Below are positions 51,850 through 60,943 of a DNA stretch of 64,000 bases, in pieces. The translations under genes were made by a program, and so were the position numbers. Each line of letters opens with the position of its first letter. The stretch's first letter is position 1. Origin of the DNA: Curvibacter microcysteis (lineage in GTDB: Bacteria; Pseudomonadota; Gammaproteobacteria; Burkholderiales; Burkholderiaceae_C). A model generated the notes under the pieces. That model was not told the DNA's origin, did not search any database, and saw only the letters and a list, made by a program, of their open reading frames with translations. The stretch lies in NCBI RefSeq assembly GCF_028649435.1, contig NZ_JAQSIN010000002.1; one strand, given 5' to 3'.

Positions 51850-52854
51850 TTATTTGGCGGAGGACTTGGGCTGGCTGTCGTCCACCTTGACGGTGAACTT
51901 GCCCGCCAGGATGTCCGCTTCGCGGGCCTTGACCTTGGCCACCACCTCGGCGGGCACCTTCTTCTCGAAGGTGCCCAGCGGCGCCAATTCCGAGCCCTTG
52001 TACTTCATCATCGAGTAGGGGCCGTAGTCCTCGGCGCTGAACTTACCGTCCTTGACCAGCTTCAGGGCGCGGTCGATGCTGGGCTCCATGTGCCACAGTG
52101 CCGAAGCCACCACGGTGTCGGGGTACTTGTCCTGGGTGTTGATCACATTGCCGATGGCCAGCTTGCCTTTTTCCTTGGCGGCGTCGCTGACGCCAAAGCG
52201 TTCGGCGTAGAGCACGTCGGCGCCCTGGTCGATCATGGCGAAGGTCGCTTCCTTGGCCTTGGGTGGGTCAAACCAGCTGTTGATGAAGCTCACGCTGAAC
52301 TCCACCTTGGGGTTGACTTCCTTCGCGCCGGCCATGAAAGCGTTCATCAGGCGGTTCACCTCGGGGATGGGGAAGCCGCCCACCATGCCGATTTTGTGGC
52401 TCTTGGTCATGCCACCCGCGACCAGGCCGCTGAGGTAGGCCGGTTCCTGGATGAAGTTGTCAAAGACACTGAAATTGGGGGCCTGGGGCTTGCCCGAGGA
52501 GCCCATCAAGAAACTGGTCTTGGGAAAGTCCTTGGCCACCTTGCGGGCCGCAGCCTCCACGCCGAAGACTTCGCCCACGATCAACTGGTTGCCAGCCGCG
52601 ATGTACTCGCGCATGACACGTTCGTAGTCCGCATTGGCCACGTTCTCCGAAGCCTTGTATTCGATCTCGCCGCGCGCCTCCGCCGCCTTCAAGGCCTTGT
52701 GGATGCGGCTCACCCACTGCTGCTCGAAGGGCACGGTGTAGATGGCGGCCACCTTGATCTTGGCTTGGGCCTGGGCCGGCAGCGTCGATGCGGCGGCCAG
52801 TGCCGCGACAGCGGTCATCACTTGGCGACGGGACAGAACGGAACGAACGGACAT
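51850..52854 (-). CDS. BMP-family nucleoside/nucleobase-binding protein
   Basis: This 334-aa periplasmic binding protein belongs to the BMP (PnrA/Med) family. Residues 1-31 form a signal with twin arginines (SRRQVMTAVAALAAAS) and cleavage near AQAQA; no lipobox cysteine is present, so it is soluble, not a lipoprotein. The mature part has VAAIYTVPFEQQW and VGGFPIPEVNRLMNAF. An AAGGAG ribosome site supports ATG 52854. It is the substrate-recognition part of the importer; the ligand is probably cytosine, uracil or a pyrimidine nucleoside, from context. Confidence 0.9.
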   Translation of the reverse strand: MSVRSVLSRRQVMTAVAALAAASTLPAQAQAKIKVAAIYTVPFEQQWVSRIHKALKAAEARGEIEYKASENVANADYERVMREYIAAGNQLIVGEVFGVEAAARKVAKDFPKTSFLMGSSGKPQAPNFSVFDNFIQEPAYLSGLVAGGMTKSHKIGMVGGFPIPEVNRLMNAFMAGAKEVNPKVEFSVSFINSWFDPPKAKEATFAMIDQGADVLYAERFGVSDAAKEKGKLAIGNVINTQDKYPDTVVASALWHMEPSIDRALKLVKDGKFSAEDYGPYSMMKYKGSELAPLGTFEKKVPAEVVAKVKAREADILAGKFTVKVDDSQPKSSAK

Positions 52855-52916
52855 GAAAGCTCCTTGACGAGGGGTGAAAAGCTTCGCTGGCGCCAGGCCC
52901 GGATGGCCGCTGCGCC

Positions 52917-53546
<630 letters not shown>

Positions 53547-53628
53547 AAGAGGTCTCCAGGCAAAGGGGGTCAGGTGTCCCAAGCGAGTGGTCGGCCCAGG
53601 TGGGCCCCACGGTGCCCAGGGGCTTTAA

Positions 53629-53645
53629 CGCAAGCCGTGTGCCAA
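53629..53645 (-). promoter_or_regulatory. sigma-54 (-24/-12) promoter candidate for the upp operon
   Basis: The minus strand reads TTGGCACACGGCTTGCG (53645-53629). It aligns with TGGCACG-N4-TTGC: GG at 53643-53642 and GC at 53631-53630, with exactly 10 bp between them. Transcription would begin near 53618, giving a leader of about 72 nt that contains the dyad GGCCCA-N2-TGGGCC (53593-53606). No sigma-70 promoter of similar quality is visible in this gap. Confidence 0.55.
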
Positions 53646-53877
53646 CCAGGGCGGCTGGCAGGTCAGGCGCACGGCTGGGGGCTTGGGGTGATCGGGGGCG
53701 GAGGGCGAGTCCTGCAGGGGGCCAGGGGCCGCGAAGGGGGCTGCAGACTGCGTTTGTGCCGGTCCGCAAGGGCCCGGACTCAGCCAGTCTGCTCTGCTTT
53801 TCGCAGCAAGCCAGGCCCGCCGCGACGAGGCACGCGCTTGAAATGCGCGCGGAGAATACCATGCTCGTGCCCCCGGG

Positions 53878-53938
53878 TGGTGCCGATCAGGCACCATTTT
53901 TGATCAAACGGTCAAGAAAAATGGGTGGTGCTGCACCA
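53878..53938. promoter_or_regulatory. cluster of dyads upstream of the upp operon
   Basis: TGGTGCC-GATCA-GGCACCA (53878-53896) and TGGTGC-T-GCACCA (53926-53938) are perfect inverted repeats. Between them CCATTTTT (53894-53901) pairs with AAAAATGG (53917-53924). They lie about 260-320 bp upstream of the predicted transcription start. They could be activator or repressor sites for the operon, or a weak terminator for the dehydratase gene. Confidence 0.4.
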
Positions 53939-54011
53939 GCTTGCAGCGCCTGTTGAGTGCATTCTGACGCCCGTTGGTCGCCTTGGAAAGAGGGCCTGTC
54001 CCGAGCTGTGA

Positions 54012-54992
54012 TCAGGCGCCCGGGCCGTCGCTGAGCAGTCGCGCGTACTGCGCCAAGTCCACATTGCCGCCGCTGACGATCAGGCCCACGCGGGCACCGC
54101 GCAGGTCCAGGCCGCCGTGCCGGGCGCCGGCCAGGCTCAGCGCGCCAGTGGGTTCGACCACCATCTTCATGCGTTCGGCATAAAAGCGCATGCCTTCCAC
54201 CAACTGGGCATCGGTCACGGTCAGGATGTCACTGACCTCGCGCTGGATGATCGCAAAGGTCAACTGGCCCAGGTGCTGGGTCTGGGCACCGTCGGCGATG
54301 GTGCGCGGCGGCGCGATGTGCACCACCTGGCCCGCCCGCAGCGATTGCTGGCCGTCGTTCCCCGCTTCAGGCTCCACGCCATAAACCCGGCATTGGGGCG
54401 ACAAAGCCCGCGCGGCCAAGGCGCTGCCGGACAAGAGCCCGCCGCCGCCCAGGCAGACCAGCAGCACGTCGAGTGGCCCCACTTCGTCGATCAGCTCCTT
54501 GGCAGCGGTGCCCTGGCCGCTGATCACATCCGCGTGGTCAAAAGGCGGGATCAGGGTCATGCCCCGCTCTTGGGCCAGACGCCGGGTGATGGCATCACGG
54601 TCTTCGGTGTAGCGGTCGTAGGTGATGACTTCGGCGCCATAGCCGCGGGTGGCGGCCAGCTTGGCCGCGGGGGCGTCGGCGGGCATCACGATGACGGCGG
54701 GCATGCCCAGATCACGGGCTGACAAGGCGATGGCCTGGGCATGGTTGCCCGATGAAAACGCAATCGCGCCTTGGCGGCGCTGCTCGGGCGTGAAGCGGCT
54801 CAGCGCATTGAAGCCGCCCCGGAACTTGAAAGCGCCCATGCGCTGGAAATTTTCACATTTGAAGAACAGCTGGGCACCGAGGGCCTCGTCGGCCTGGCGC
54901 GAGCGCAGCACAGGGGTGCGGTGGGCGACACCGGCCAGGCGCGCGGCAGCGGCTTCGACATCGGCGTAGGTGGGCAGGGTCAGATCGGTCAT
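54012..54992 (-). CDS. threonine dehydratase-like / hydroxyaspartate ammonia-lyase family PLP enzyme
   Basis: This 326-aa fold-type II PLP enzyme has the lysine motif GAFKFRG, the SSGNHAQ substrate loop and the glycine-rich phosphate site CLGGGGLLSG. It lacks the regulatory ACT domain of biosynthetic IlvA and so resembles catabolic threonine dehydratase, serine racemase or threo-3-hydroxyaspartate ammonia-lyase. The exact substrate is open. ATG 54992 gives the normal N-terminus. It is 59 nt downstream of the HerA-like gene on the same strand. Confidence 0.88.
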   Translation of the reverse strand: MTDLTLPTYADVEAAAARLAGVAHRTPVLRSRQADEALGAQLFFKCENFQRMGAFKFRGGFNALSRFTPEQRRQGAIAFSSGNHAQAIALSARDLGMPAVIVMPADAPAAKLAATRGYGAEVITYDRYTEDRDAITRRLAQERGMTLIPPFDHADVISGQGTAAKELIDEVGPLDVLLVCLGGGGLLSGSALAARALSPQCRVYGVEPEAGNDGQQSLRAGQVVHIAPPRTIADGAQTQHLGQLTFAIIQREVSDILTVTDAQLVEGMRFYAERMKMVVEPTGALSLAGARHGGLDLRGARVGLIVSGGNVDLAQYARLLSDGPGA

Positions 54993-55051
54993 GGTGTGGT
55001 CGGGGCGTTGGGGCGGCAGAGGCGGGCAGGGCGGTCGACGCTTTGCGTCAC

Positions 55052-56590
55052 TCAGCGGCTCTTGCTGCCGAAGATGCCACCCAGCACGCCGCGGATGATT
55101 TCCTTGCCCACGGTGGTACCCATGGTTCGCAGGGCTGATTTGGCCAGGGTCTGGGCCAGGCCGTCGCGGTGGCCGCCGCGCGGGCCGGTGGTGCCGAACA
55201 ACACGTCGTTGAGGACCGAGCCCAGGCCACTGCTGGCGTCGGCGCTGCCAGCAGCTGGGGTCAGCCCAGGCAAAGTCGGCTTGGTGCCCGGCGCACTGGG
55301 GGCGGGCGGGGCGCTGGCGCTGCGGCCCTTGAGCACTTCGTAGGCGGATTCGCGGTCCACCGCCTTTTCGTACACCCCGGCGACCAGGGAGTTCTGCAGC
55401 AAGGCCTGGCGCTGGGCTGGCGTGATGGGGCCGATCTGGCTGCCCGGCGGCAGCACGTAGACGCGTTCGGTCTCGGTCGGGCGGCCCTTGGCGTCCAGCA
55501 GGCTGATCAGGGCCTCGCCCACGCCCAGTTCGGTGATGGCGGCCTCGATGTTGAGACCGGCCTTCGGGCGCATGGTCTGGGCCGTGGCCTTGACCGCCTT
55601 CTGGTCGCGCGGGGTGAAGGCACGCAGCGCGTGCTGCACGCGGTTGCCCAGTTGGGCCAACACGGTGTCGGGAATGTCCAGCGGGTTTTGCGTCACGAAG
55701 TAGACGCCCACGCCCTTGGAGCGCACCAGGCGCACGACCAGTTCGATGCGCTCGACCAGCACCTTGGGGGCTTCGTTGAACAGCAGGTGGGCCTCGTCGA
55801 AGAAGAACACCAGCTTGGGCTGGTCAGGGTCGCCGATTTCGGGCAGCTGCTCAAACAGTTCGGACAACATCCACAGCAGGAAGGTGGCGTACAGGCGCGG
55901 CGAGTTCATCAGCTTGTCGGCGGCCAGGATGTTGACCACGCCTTGGCCGTCCACCGTCTGCATCAGGTCGCTGATGTTGAGCATGGGCTCGCCGAAGAAG
56001 CGGTCACCGCCCTGGGTCTCGATCTGCACCAGGCCGCGTTGGATGGCGCCCACGCTGGCGGCGCTGATGTTGCCGTAGCTGGTGGTGAAGTCGGACGCGT
56101 GCTCGGCCACATGTTGCAGCATGGCGCGCAGGTCTTTGAGGTCGAGCAGGAGCAGGCCGTGGTCGTCGGCGATCTTGAACACCAGGTTGAGCACGCCGCT
56201 TTGCGTCTCGTTGAGGTTCAGCATGCGGCCCAGCAGCAGTGGGCCCATGTCGGACACCGTGGCGCGCACGGGGTGGCCTTGCTCGCCAAACACATCCCAC
56301 AGCGTGGTGGGGCAGGCCAGGGCGGTGGGCGTGGGCAGTTGGCGCTCTTTCAGCGCAGCGGCCAACTTGTCGCTCAGGTGGCCGGCCTGGCTGATGCCGG
56401 TCAAGTCGCCCTTCACATCGGCCATGAAGACGGGCACCCCGATCTTGGAGAAGCTCTCCGCCAAGGTTTGCAAGGTGACGGTTTTGCCCGTGCCGGTGGC
56501 CCCGGTGATCAGGCCGTGGCGGTTGGCCAAAGCCGGCAGCAACTGGCATTGGGCGTGGGCATTTTGGGCAATCAGGATCGGTTCGGCCAT
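55052..56590 (-). CDS. HerA-like ATPase (DUF853/YjgR family)
   Basis: This 512-aa P-loop ATPase has Walker A GATGTGKTVTLQ (about residues 30-41) and Walker B LVFFFDEAHLLF. It belongs to the DUF853 family related to the HerA/FtsK motor group, whose function is not established. The C-terminus has a low-complexity Pro/Ala/Gly linker (about 428-460) and a small conserved tail. It is divergent from yebC with a 63-bp gap. No nuclease partner (NurA) or defence genes lie nearby, so a housekeeping role is more likely than defence. Confidence 0.9.
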   Translation of the reverse strand: MAEPILIAQNAHAQCQLLPALANRHGLITGATGTGKTVTLQTLAESFSKIGVPVFMADVKGDLTGISQAGHLSDKLAAALKERQLPTPTALACPTTLWDVFGEQGHPVRATVSDMGPLLLGRMLNLNETQSGVLNLVFKIADDHGLLLLDLKDLRAMLQHVAEHASDFTTSYGNISAASVGAIQRGLVQIETQGGDRFFGEPMLNISDLMQTVDGQGVVNILAADKLMNSPRLYATFLLWMLSELFEQLPEIGDPDQPKLVFFFDEAHLLFNEAPKVLVERIELVVRLVRSKGVGVYFVTQNPLDIPDTVLAQLGNRVQHALRAFTPRDQKAVKATAQTMRPKAGLNIEAAITELGVGEALISLLDAKGRPTETERVYVLPPGSQIGPITPAQRQALLQNSLVAGVYEKAVDRESAYEVLKGRSASAPPAPSAPGTKPTLPGLTPAAGSADASSGLGSVLNDVLFGTTGPRGGHRDGLAQTLAKSALRTMGTTVGKEIIRGVLGGIFGSKSR

Positions 56591-56653
56591 GGGTGGGTGT
56601 GCGAAAAGTAAAATCAGGCCAGTAGATTAAACAATTAATGAAGGAACTCCCCC

Positions 56654-57373
56654 GTGGCTGGACACAGTAAATGGGCCAATATCCAACACCGCAAGGGCCG
56701 TCAGGACGAAAAGCGCGGCAAGGTCTGGACCCGCGTCATCCGCGAAATCATGGTGGCAGCCCGCACCGGTGGCGGTGATCTCACGGCCAATCCGCGCCTG
56801 CGCCTGGCCGTGGACAAGGCCAAGGCCGCCAACATGCCGGCCGACACCATCAAGCGCAACATCGACAAGGCCACGGGCAACCTCGAAGGCGTGAGCTACG
56901 AAGAAATCCGCTACGAGGGCTACGGCATCGGGGGCGCAGCCATCATCGTCGACACAATGACCGACAATCGGGTGCGGACTGTGGCTGAAGTGCGTCATGC
57001 CTTCAGCAAGCACGGCGGCAACATGGGCACCGAAGGTTCGGTGTCCTTCCAGTTCAAGCACTGCGGGCAGCTGATTTTTGCGCCCGGCACCAGCGAAGAC
57101 AAAGTCATGGAAGTGGCTTTGGAAGCGGGCGCCGAGGACGTCATCACCGATGACGACGGCGCCATTGAAGTGCTGACCGCTTTCGCTGACTTTGAATCGG
57201 TCAAGAATGCGCTGGAGGCGGCAGGCCTCCAACCCGAGGTGGCGGAAGTCACCATGCGGGCCGAAAACACCATCGAGCTGGTCGGCGAAGAGGCGGCCAA
57301 GATGCAAAAACTGCTCGATATCCTTGAAGACCTGGACGATGTCCAGGAGGTCTATCACAACGCGGCACTGTAA
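56654..57373 (+). CDS. yebC: YebC/PmpR-family regulator or ribosome-associated factor
   Basis: This 239-aa protein begins MAGHSKWANIQHRKGRQD and matches the YebC/TACO1 family, first described as transcription regulators and more recently linked to translation of difficult sequences such as polyproline. The start is GTG at 56654, supported by AAGGAA at 56641-56646 and the conserved N-terminus. It is the first gene of the yebC-to-rng gene run. Confidence 0.95.
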   Translation: MAGHSKWANIQHRKGRQDEKRGKVWTRVIREIMVAARTGGGDLTANPRLRLAVDKAKAANMPADTIKRNIDKATGNLEGVSYEEIRYEGYGIGGAAIIVDTMTDNRVRTVAEVRHAFSKHGGNMGTEGSVSFQFKHCGQLIFAPGTSEDKVMEVALEAGAEDVITDDDGAIEVLTAFADFESVKNALEAAGLQPEVAEVTMRAENTIELVGEEAAKMQKLLDILEDLDDVQEVYHNAAL

Positions 57374-57381
57374 AAGTAAGC

Positions 57382-58662
57382 ATGAAAGTTCTAGTCATTG
57401 GCGGCGGTGGCCGCGAACACGCTCTGGCGTGGAAGCTCAACCAGTCGCCCAAGGTGCACAAGGTCTATGTGGCCCCTGGCAACGGCGGCACGGCCCTGGA
57501 CAGCCGCCTGATCAACGTGCCCATCACCGATGTGAAGGCGCTGCGTGAATGGGCCCAGGCTGAAAAAATCGGCCTCAGCGTGGTTGGCCCCGAGGCGCCT
57601 CTGGCCGCGGGCGTGGTGGACGAGTTCCGCGCCCACGGGCTGCGTGTCTTTGGTCCGACCAAGGCCGCGGCTCAGCTGGAGAGCTCCAAGGCTTTCTCCA
57701 AGGCCTTCATGAAGCGCCACGGCATCCCGACCGCCGAATACGAAAGCTTCACCGACGCGGCACTGGCCCACGCCTATGTGGACGCCAAGGGGGCGCCGAT
57801 CGTAGTCAAGGCCGATGGTCTGGCCGCTGGCAAGGGCGTGGTCGTGGCCATGACCGCTGCCGAGGCCCATGAGGCCATCGACTTCATGCTGCTCGACAAC
57901 AAGCTGGGCGTGGTGCACAACGATGGCGGCGCGCGCGTCGTGATCGAAGAGTTCCTGCAAGGCGAAGAAGCCAGCTTCATCGTCTTGTGCGACGGCAAGA
58001 ACGTCACCGCTTTGGCCACCAGCCAAGACCACAAGCGCCTGCTCGACGGCGACGAAGGCCCCAACACCGGCGGCATGGGCGCGTATTCGCCCGCCCCCGT
58101 GGTGACGGCGGATGTGCACGCCCGCGCCATGCGCGAGATCATCCTGCCCACCATCCGTGGCATGGAAAAGGACGGCATTCCCTACACCGGCTTCCTGTAC
58201 GCCGGTCTGATGATCGATGCCCAAGGCCGTCCCAAGACGCTGGAATTCAATTGCCGCATGGGCGACCCAGAGACCCAACCGATCATGATGCGCTTGAAGA
58301 GCGACCTGTCCGACGTGCTGTCGGCAGCTGTCGATGTCAAGCTCGACCAGGTCGAGTTGCAATGGGACCGCCGCACTGCGCTGGGTGTGGTCATGGCCGC
58401 TCACGGCTACCCCATGAACCCGCGCAAGGGCGATGTCATCACGGGCCTGCCCGCCGAGGCCGACGATGCCGTGGTGTTCCATGCCGGCACCGAACTGAAG
58501 GATGGCGAAGTGCGCGTCACCGGAGGCCGCGTGCTGTGCGTGACGGCTTTGGCCGACAGCGTCAAGCTGGCGCAGCAACGTGTCTACGAAGTGGCTGCGG
58601 GCATCCACTTCGATGGCGCCCAGTACCGCCGGGACATCGGCTACCGCGCCCTCAAGAGCTGA
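57382..58662 (+). CDS. purD: phosphoribosylamine-glycine ligase
   Basis: PurD makes glycinamide ribonucleotide in purine synthesis. The 426-aa ATP-grasp protein begins MKVLVIGGGGREHALAWKL and has VVKADGLAAGKGVVVA (ATP site) and GMGAYSPAPV. It follows yebC by 8 nt and precedes hemF by 1 nt. Confidence 0.97.
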   Translation: MKVLVIGGGGREHALAWKLNQSPKVHKVYVAPGNGGTALDSRLINVPITDVKALREWAQAEKIGLSVVGPEAPLAAGVVDEFRAHGLRVFGPTKAAAQLESSKAFSKAFMKRHGIPTAEYESFTDAALAHAYVDAKGAPIVVKADGLAAGKGVVVAMTAAEAHEAIDFMLLDNKLGVVHNDGGARVVIEEFLQGEEASFIVLCDGKNVTALATSQDHKRLLDGDEGPNTGGMGAYSPAPVVTADVHARAMREIILPTIRGMEKDGIPYTGFLYAGLMIDAQGRPKTLEFNCRMGDPETQPIMMRLKSDLSDVLSAAVDVKLDQVELQWDRRTALGVVMAAHGYPMNPRKGDVITGLPAEADDAVVFHAGTELKDGEVRVTGGRVLCVTALADSVKLAQQRVYEVAAGIHFDGAQYRRDIGYRALKS

Positions 58663-58663
58663 G

Positions 58664-59599
58664 ATGAGCCAGTCGACCTCCGTTGAAGCCGTCAGCGCCT
58701 GGCTGCTGGGCTTGCAAGCCCGCATCACCGACGCTGTGGAGGCGCAAGAGCAAGCCGGAGGCGGCCAGGCCCGGTTTCTGGCTGACGCTTGGCACAAGCC
58801 CGAGGGTGAAAAGCTGCAAGGCCAGGGCCTGACCAAGATCCTGGAAGGCGGCACCGTCTTCGAGCGCGCTGGCTGTGGCTTTTCGCATGTGCGTGGCCCC
58901 CAGTTGCCCCCGTCGGCGACGCAGCACCGGCCCGAATTGGCGGGTGCGCCTTTTGAGGCCATGGGCGTGTCGCTGGTCTTTCACCCGCGCAACCCCTATG
59001 TGCCCACCGTGCACATGAACGTGCGCATGATCGCCGCCACGCCGGCGGGCCAAGCGCCCGTGTGCTGGTTTGGGGGGGGCATGGACCTGACGCCTTTTTA
59101 TGGCTATGACGAGGACGCACAGCACTTTCACAGCGTGTGCCGTGACGCGCTGGCGCCGTTCGGTGAGGACAAATACCCGCGCTTCAAGACCTGGTGCGAC
59201 GAGTACTTCTTCCTCAAACACCGGCAAGAGGCACGCGGCGTGGGTGGGGTCTTTTTTGACGACTTCTCAGCCCTTGGTTTGGAGGGCAGCCTGGCCATGA
59301 CGCAGGCCGTGGGGGATGCGTTTTTGAGCGCCTACCTGCCCATCGTGGAGCGCCGCCGCGACCAGCCCTACGGCGAGCGCGAGCGTGAGTTCCAGCTGTA
59401 CCGCCGAGGCCGCTATGTGGAGTTCAACCTGGTCTGGGACCGGGGGACCCATTTTGGACTGCAGTCGGGTGGTCGCACCGAGTCGATTTTGCTGTCCATG
59501 CCCCCGTTGGCCAGCTGGTCTTACCAGCGCCAGAGCGAGCCGGGCTCGCATGAGGCGCAATTGATCGATCACTTCCTGGTGCCCCGGGCGTGGGTCTGA
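58664..59599 (+). CDS. hemF: oxygen-dependent coproporphyrinogen III oxidase
   Basis: HemF converts coproporphyrinogen III to protoporphyrinogen IX with oxygen in heme synthesis. The 311-aa protein has VPTVHMNVR, GGGMDLTPFYGYDED and the C-terminal YVEFNLVWDRGTHFGL. ATG 58664 begins 2 nt after purD's stop; an earlier in-frame start lies inside purD and is not used. Its last 10 bases overlap nadD. Confidence 0.97.
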   Translation: MSQSTSVEAVSAWLLGLQARITDAVEAQEQAGGGQARFLADAWHKPEGEKLQGQGLTKILEGGTVFERAGCGFSHVRGPQLPPSATQHRPELAGAPFEAMGVSLVFHPRNPYVPTVHMNVRMIAATPAGQAPVCWFGGGMDLTPFYGYDEDAQHFHSVCRDALAPFGEDKYPRFKTWCDEYFFLKHRQEARGVGGVFFDDFSALGLEGSLAMTQAVGDAFLSAYLPIVERRRDQPYGEREREFQLYRRGRYVEFNLVWDRGTHFGLQSGGRTESILLSMPPLASWSYQRQSEPGSHEAQLIDHFLVPRAWV

Positions 59600-60204
59600 G
59601 CCACGCGCAGCCCCGCATCGGCGTCTTTGGTGGGGCTTTTGATCCGCCCCACCTGGCGCATGTGGCCCTGGCCGGCGCGGCCTTGACGCAGCTGGGACTG
59701 ACCCGGCTGCACATCCTGCCCACGGGCCGACCCGCCCACCGCAGTCGCCCTGTGAGCGCTGGCGAACACCGGCTCGCCATGGCCCGTCTGGCTTTTGCCG
59801 AACTGCCGGATGTGGTGGTCGACGCGCGCGAATTTGCACGCTCTGGCCCCAGTTACACCGTCGACACCCTGGACGAATTGCAGGGCGAATACCCCGGCGC
59901 ACAACTGGTTTTGATCATCGGTGGCGACCAAGCTGCGGCCTTTCCGCAGTGGCACCGTTATCAGGACATTTTGCACAAAGCTATAATTTCGGTAGCTGGC
60001 CGCGAAAATTCTGCGAAGGCCGGCGGTCTATTTGAGCTCCAACATCCCCCGGGAGGGCGATGGGAGCCGCTGCAATGGCCCCTCATGTCCGTGAGTGCAA
60101 CGGACATCAGGTGGCGCGTCGCCTCAGGTCTGGACATTCACCATCTGGTTCCAGCCGGCGTTGCGCGCTATATTGAACAACATCATCTTTACAAATCCGC
60201 CTGA
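59590..60204 (+). CDS. nadD: nicotinate-nucleotide adenylyltransferase
   Basis: NadD makes deamido-NAD from nicotinate mononucleotide and ATP. The 204-aa protein has the nucleotidyltransferase motif GVFGGAFDPPHLAH and the C-terminal SATDIRWRV. It starts with GTG at 59590, inside the end of hemF, and its stop overlaps the rsfS start (TGATG). The nadD-rsfS-rlmH order is widely conserved in bacteria. Confidence 0.95.
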   Translation: MGLSHAQPRIGVFGGAFDPPHLAHVALAGAALTQLGLTRLHILPTGRPAHRSRPVSAGEHRLAMARLAFAELPDVVVDAREFARSGPSYTVDTLDELQGEYPGAQLVLIIGGDQAAAFPQWHRYQDILHKAIISVAGRENSAKAGGLFELQHPPGGRWEPLQWPLMSVSATDIRWRVASGLDIHHLVPAGVARYIEQHHLYKSA

Positions 60205-60932
60205 TGACCACCTCCACGGACTCCACCGCCAAAAAAGACATCCAGAAACTCCAGCGGGCCATCGTCGATGGCCTGGAGGACGTGAAGGCCCAAGACATCC
60301 AGGTGTTCAACACTGAAGCCCTGTCGCCGCTGTTTGAGCGTGTGATCGTGGCCTCGGGCACCTCGAACCGCCAGACCAAGGCCCTGGCCGGCAGCGTGCG
60401 CGATGCTGTGCGTGAAGCCGGCTTCAACAAGCCCCGCACCGAAGGCGAAGAAAACGGCGAATGGATCATTGTGGACTGCGGCCAAGCCGTGGTGCATGTG
60501 ATGCAGCCCGCCATTCGCCAGTACTACCGCTTGGAAGAAATTTGGGGTGCCACCCCGGTTCGCTTGAAGCTGGGCGCGCCCAAGCCTGAGGTCGAAGCCA
60601 AGCCCGCAGCCAAGAAGGCTGCAGCCAAAAAGGCCGCTGCCAAGAAGGCGGCGCCTGTGGCCACCACCCCGGCCAAGGCCGCGGCTCAGGCCGCTAAGGC
60701 GCAAAAGGCCGAAAAGGCGGCTCCGGCCAAGTCGGGTGCCAAGGCCCCGGCCAAGTCGGCTGCCAAGCCGGCCGCCAAGACCAGCGCTGCCAAGCCCGCC
60801 GCTAAGACGCCTGCCAAGAAGACGGCACCGGTCAAGGTGGTCAAGGTCGGTACGCCCGTGGCCGGTCTGCCCAAGGCTGGCGCGCGCAAGACGACGGCTG
60901 CGCCGGCTCGCAAGAAGCCCGCCAAGGGCTGA
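60204..60932 (+). CDS. rsfS: ribosome silencing factor RsfS with a Lys/Ala/Pro-rich tail
   Basis: RsfS binds ribosomal protein L14 and blocks 30S-50S joining in starvation. Residues 1-124 are the normal RsfS domain (with VFERVIVASG-like LFERVIVASGTS and IIVDCGQAVVHVM). Residues 126-242 are an added tail made mostly of Lys, Ala and Pro repeats such as AAKKAAAKK, like histone H1-type proteins. The domain itself is full length, so the tail is an extension, not a replacement. The tail probably binds nucleic acid, possibly rRNA; this is inference. Confidence 0.93.
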   Translation: MTTSTDSTAKKDIQKLQRAIVDGLEDVKAQDIQVFNTEALSPLFERVIVASGTSNRQTKALAGSVRDAVREAGFNKPRTEGEENGEWIIVDCGQAVVHVMQPAIRQYYRLEEIWGATPVRLKLGAPKPEVEAKPAAKKAAAKKAAAKKAAPVATTPAKAAAQAAKAQKAEKAAPAKSGAKAPAKSAAKPAAKTSAAKPAAKTPAKKTAPVKVVKVGTPVAGLPKAGARKTTAAPARKKPAKG

Positions 60933-60943
60933 TCCCGCGCGCC

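Larger units (their letters stand above)
53547..54011. other. 465-bp non-coding gap upstream of upp
   Basis: This is the longest gene-free stretch in the window. Apart from the sigma-54 candidate and the dyads listed separately, nothing with coding character or a structured-RNA signature was recognised. Short open frames here lack ribosome sites and family features. Confidence 0.6.

Noticed and set aside
53878..53896. NtrC enhancer site upstream of upp
   Set aside because: The half-sites TGGTGCC-N5-GGCACCA are in opposite order to the NtrC consensus (TGCACC-N5-GGTGCA), so it was kept only as an unnamed dyad.
55052..56590. HerA-like ATPase as part of a defence system
   Set aside because: No nuclease, SIR2, DUF4297 or other effector is adjacent. 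The DUF853 family is widespread and chromosomally stable.
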